From Tieghemiomyces parasiticus (lineage: Eukaryota; Kickxellomycota; Dimargaritomycetes; Dimargaritales; Dimargaritaceae): 51,203 bases of DNA. The notes under the pieces were generated by a model, which saw only the letters and a list, made by a program, of their open reading frames with translations, was not told the DNA's origin and made no database searches. Positions 47,785-51,203 of the stretch are shown piece by piece (position 1 is the stretch's first letter; every line of letters begins with the position of its first letter). The stretch covers positions 1 to 51,203 of the forward strand of contig JANBPT010000246.1 in assembly GCA_027575765.1 (NCBI GenBank), read 5' to 3'. Both the position numbers and the translations under genes were made by a program.

Positions 47785-50700
47785 ATGGCCGACCACACCC
47801 TACCACCGCCAGGCGCTCCGGCCGCTAACTCCAACCTTCAGGTTGGCACTCGCTGCGAGGTTCAAAACCACCTGGGCATCATCCGCTTCATCGGTACCAC
47901 GGCTTTTGCCACCGGCCGCTGGGTAGGCGTGGAACTGGACAGCCCCTCGGGTAAAAACGACGGCTCAGTCCATGGTGAGGTTTACTTCACCTGCCCGCCT
48001 AACCACGGCATGTTTGTACGCACCACCCAGGTCCGGCTGGCCACGGCTGAGACCACTCCGGTGGCTGCAGCACGCTCCATGGCCCCACCTGCCTCCTCAG
48101 CCCGTATCACCCCAGCCCACGTCGGGCTTAAGTCCCCCAGTCCTGCTGGCCTGGTCCCGCCCTCAGCCCTTACCCTTCCCCGGGCTCGTCGCGGTGAGTC
48201 TGTCTCCTCTGCCGGGACGGGCGGTGCCACCCCGCGTGCCCGGACCGGTGGGATTTCCGCATCCTCAGTACGCTTCCGCTCCCCAACGACCAGCGCCGCT
48301 GGCCCTCCCTCCCTGTCCATCCCGGGCGGCCCAACCGGCGGGACAGCCCGTATAGTCTCGCCCTCCCGACCCCCGGCCGCCTCCATCGGAACTCGTTTAG
48401 CCTCCCCTAGCGCCCTCCGCCCGCCGGCCTCGTCTACCAACTCCGGGTCCACCTCGAGCCAGGGCCGCTTGACCACCCCACGCCGCACCCGGGGCGTTTC
48501 CACTCCCGCTCACCCTGTGGATCGCCCGCCCCGCCAAATCGCCCCGCCCGAGTCCCCACGCGCGACCGCCACCCAGGCCGGCGCCGGGCCCAAGTTCAAC
48601 AAGCGCCTGTCGTACGGAGGCCGCCAATTACCTTCACCGACGCCGGCGTTATCCTCCATCTCCTCGATAGCCTCCACTCCGCAGCCTCCGCCGGCTGAGA
48701 ACGACTCGGCGCCGTCGACTCCCTCCCGGCCGAGTTCCTCCGCGGGTCCAGTCCCGCCTGACAGCGAACAATCCATATCCACTGAGGCCGTGCCGCATCC
48801 CATTCCTTTTACGCCTACCCCCGCCCACCACTCCCTCACCGACGCATTTACCCCCTACGGGGCTCGCGCCGACCCGATCGCCAGTCAGAAGGAGCTTGAC
48901 GAATTACGCGCCAAGTTGCGCATCCTGGAGGCCAAGCGTAAGGAGGACCGTGAGCGAATGAGCGAGTCGAGCCGCAAGTTGGCCGAAATCGAGCAGGCCT
49001 TACAGATGAAGGACAGGCTCATGCATCGTCTGTCTGAGAGTAGCCGCGAGTTGAAGGACGTGCGCCGTCTGTTGAAGGCCGCCGAGAGCGGTCGCGAGGA
49101 GATGGAGACCAAGTACCATGAAACCCTCGAGGCGCTCGAGTTACTCACCTTGGACCGTGAGATGGCCGAGGAGAAGGCCGAGAACTTTGCCCAAGAGGCT
49201 CAAATCCTGAAGGATAAGCTCGAGGAGGTCCAGACTAATGACGATCTGCACGGCACCTTAGACCTGGCGGCAGGCGGCACGGACGACCTCACCGCCGCGC
49301 AACGCACCCCAGAGTACGCGGCTCTCGAACGTACCAACGAGCGGCTCAAGGAGGCCCTCGTACGCCTGCGGGATGCGACCACTGAGACGGAGAACGAACT
49401 ACAGCGCCGGGTTCGCACGCTGGAGAAGGATTTGGGCCAGGCACCCGAAGTCCAAGCGCAGAACGCTGAACTCAAGGCGGAAAAGGTGCGAGCCGACCAG
49501 CATATTGAGGATCTCAAGGCCCGTTTGGACGAGGCCATGGCCGCCGAGGACCTGGTGGAACAGCTCTCGATGCGGAACCTGGACCTGACTGAACAAGTCG
49601 AAGAGATGAAGGCCACCATCGAGGACCTCGAGTCACTCAAGGAACTTAACGACGAGATGGAAGAAAACCACGTGGAGACGGAGAAGCAACTTACGGCCGA
49701 GCTGGAGTTCAAGGATAGCCTGCTGCGTGAACTGCAGGCCAAGCTGGAGGCGTCTGACGAGACCATGGCCGACTACGAGAACACAATCCAGCAGTTCCGC
49801 CAGCTGGTGGCCAACCTGCAGACCGACCTGGCCCGGCTGCGATCGCGCGAGGCCGAACAGCGCAGCGAGGCCCAGGAACTGAGCAGCCAGTCGCACGCCA
49901 TGCTCAGCCTCAACCTGCAACTGCAGTCCACCGTGATGAAGGCTCAAGCCAAGGCCATCGACCTGGAGTTGCGCAAACTGGAGGCCCAGCAGGCCACCGA
50001 ACACCTACACTTTTTGGAACCCTACCTGCCGGCCAGTTTCTTTAGCCACGAGAACAACGCGATCCGCTGTCTATTGTTGTTCAAGCGCCTGGGCTTCAAG
50101 GCCGACCTCCTGATCACTCAACTGGACCCGCACACCGAAAAGTCGGACGCCCACGTTAATCCCGAATCGCTGGCCGCCGCCCAACTCCGCCTGGGTCTAG
50201 TGCAGCTGGCCGGAGCGGCGGGCGCCTTCGTAGCCCACCTGGCGCAGTGTCCCGCCGACACCTTCTTGAAGCTCGGCTTTCTGCACCACGATGTGACCAC
50301 CGTCGAGAAGCGCTTGGATGCCGTGGTAGAGGCGGTGCGCCAAGAGGGCCAGCCACCCAAATCGGCCCTGGCTGACGTGCAACGCTCCGTGGGCGAACTG
50401 AACGCGCTGGTCGATACCCACCTGGGCGGTGCGACCAAGGACGCGGCCGAACCGGCCACCGCCGCCGCCCGCTCTGTAACCGCCGCTCGCGCCCTCGACC
50501 TGCAGGCTGAGGTGATTTTCACCCAACTTATCCTGACCCGCCAGCTTGTACTACCCGCTGCCGATGATGACGAGGCGCCCACGTTTGACGGGGCGGACCA
50601 GGGTGACCTGCACACCAACTTCTTCGTGCCGCTCGACTCGGTCATTCAGCAATGCAAGGCATACAAGGTGCTGTCCACCAAACTGCTGCGCCGGGTGCGG

Positions 50701-51203
50701 GAAACCAATGAGGATGGCCTGGCAGCCCTCCTTCGCGGGTCCACCAACGGATCGTCGGCCAAGCCCCCCACAGCCATCACCCTGTTGAACCCAGCCTTCC
50801 AGGATCGGTTCGCTGCCCTCCAGGACGTCTGCGGCCAGCTCGCCCGCTATGCCCAGGAGGCCCGCACCTCCTTGGCCGAGTATGTGGCCCAGCAGCGGGA
50901 TGATAAGGCCGCCCTCGCTCTTGCGGAGGTACGGAGTCGGTTGCTTGGCGTGGATGAGCAGTACCTGGCCCACCCGACCGCATCAACCGGTGCCGAGGCA
51001 GTGCCGTGGACCGTGGCGGCTAAGGTGTTTGGTGACCTCACCCGCGACCTAGGCGCTACCGTCGACCTCGTCAGCGGCCATCCCGCCCCCAGTGGGGATA
51101 ATGGTGGTAACTTGCCCGAAGCCACTGTGAGCTACGAGCCCCGCGAGGCCCCCTGGATTCAGCGTGCCCACCAGTTCAAGGCCGAGCTGGTACTCAACGT
51201 AGA
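47785..51203 (+). CDS. DCTN1: p150 dynactin subunit (CAP-Gly), 3' end outside window
   Basis: Largest dynactin subunit (p150Glued; Nip100/Ssm4 in yeasts), which links dynein to microtubules and cargo. From the ATG at 47785 the frame is open for 1139 codons to the window edge with no intron. Residues about 20-85 form the CAP-Gly domain, with the GKNDGSVHG loop that grips EEY/F tails and the ATGRWVGVEL core. Residues about 95-365 are basic and Ser/Pro-rich, the usual microtubule-affinity region. Residues about 368-745 are long coiled coil (CC1). From about residue 585 the sequence follows the dynein-associated-protein domain (NLDLTEQVEEMK, then ADYENTIQQFRQLV), and the globular part begins near HFLEPYLP. 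p150 is usually about 1200-1300 aa, so only a short C-terminal part is missing. The gene is divergent from the Rieske reductase. Confidence 0.96.
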   Translation, partial: MADHTLPPPGAPAANSNLQVGTRCEVQNHLGIIRFIGTTAFATGRWVGVELDSPSGKNDGSVHGEVYFTCPPNHGMFVRTTQVRLATAETTPVAAARSMAPPASSARITPAHVGLKSPSPAGLVPPSALTLPRARRGESVSSAGTGGATPRARTGGISASSVRFRSPTTSAAGPPSLSIPGGPTGGTARIVSPSRPPAASIGTRLASPSALRPPASSTNSGSTSSQGRLTTPRRTRGVSTPAHPVDRPPRQIAPPESPRATATQAGAGPKFNKRLSYGGRQLPSPTPALSSISSIASTPQPPPAENDSAPSTPSRPSSSAGPVPPDSEQSISTEAVPHPIPFTPTPAHHSLTDAFTPYGARADPIASQKELDELRAKLRILEAKRKEDRERMSESSRKLAEIEQALQMKDRLMHRLSESSRELKDVRRLLKAAESGREEMETKYHETLEALELLTLDREMAEEKAENFAQEAQILKDKLEEVQTNDDLHGTLDLAAGGTDDLTAAQRTPEYAALERTNERLKEALVRLRDATTETENELQRRVRTLEKDLGQAPEVQAQNAELKAEKVRADQHIEDLKARLDEAMAAEDLVEQLSMRNLDLTEQVEEMKATIEDLESLKELNDEMEENHVETEKQLTAELEFKDSLLRELQAKLEASDETMADYENTIQQFRQLVANLQTDLARLRSREAEQRSEAQELSSQSHAMLSLNLQLQSTVMKAQAKAIDLELRKLEAQQATEHLHFLEPYLPASFFSHENNAIRCLLLFKRLGFKADLLITQLDPHTEKSDAHVNPESLAAAQLRLGLVQLAGAAGAFVAHLAQCPADTFLKLGFLHHDVTTVEKRLDAVVEAVRQEGQPPKSALADVQRSVGELNALVDTHLGGATKDAAEPATAAARSVTAARALDLQAEVIFTQLILTRQLVLPAADDDEAPTFDGADQGDLHTNFFVPLDSVIQQCKAYKVLSTKLLRRVRETNEDGLAALLRGSTNGSSAKPPTAITLLNPAFQDRFAALQDVCGQLARYAQEARTSLAEYVAQQRDDKAALALAEVRSRLLGVDEQYLAHPTASTGAEAVPWTVAAKVFGDLTRDLGATVDLVSGHPAPSGDNGGNLPEATVSYEPREAPWIQRAHQFKAELVLNV

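Overview
The window is nuclear DNA from a eukaryote, most likely a filamentous or early-diverging fungus. Supporting signs are GT-AG introns of about 140-355 nt, the standard genetic code, a GC-rich coding style, and a gene set of p150 dynactin, a Pep12-like syntaxin, a G3BP/Bre5-type protein, an ALDP-type peroxisomal half-ABC transporter, an AIFM3-like Rieske reductase and a large Mediator-tail-like protein. A Zoopagomycota or Kickxellomycotina-like lineage would fit the intron length and GC, but that placement is only an inference. I see no rRNA, tRNA, CRISPR or intact transposon.

Layout: bases 1-9443 hold no gene I can support and are full of G and C homopolymer runs. Bases 9444-13974 hold one five-exon gene on the + strand, probably Mediator subunit 5/24 (1187 aa when spliced). 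Bases 13975-26755 are a 12.8-kb gene-empty stretch that becomes visibly AT-rich towards 24-25.4 kb. From 26756 to the end the sequence is an ordinary gene-bearing region: a secreted orphan (-), an SLX4-like zinc-finger protein (-), an NTF2-RRM protein (-), a Pep12-like syntaxin (+, four exons), an 81-aa three-exon orphan (-), a peroxisomal ABC half-transporter (-), a Rieske/FAD reductase (-, three exons) and the first 1139 codons of p150 dynactin (+), which runs off the right end.

The genes do not form a pathway. They are mostly housekeeping functions: transcription, genome stability, RNA binding, endosomal fusion, fatty-acid import, redox and microtubule motors. Neighbour relationships worth noting are the convergent syntaxin and 81-aa gene and the divergent reductase and dynactin.

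Five of the genes were assembled or corrected by hand. Splice sites were placed by donor/acceptor sequence and reading phase in the Mediator-like, syntaxin, 81-aa and reductase genes. ATG starts were chosen over longer non-ATG open frames in the NTF2-RRM, ABC and reductase genes. Three further small coding candidates are listed with low confidence. Points most worth following up are the 81-aa gene, the secreted orphan at the edge of the gene-empty block, the SLX4-like protein without a visible SLX1-binding domain, and the in-frame tandem splice donors in the reductase.
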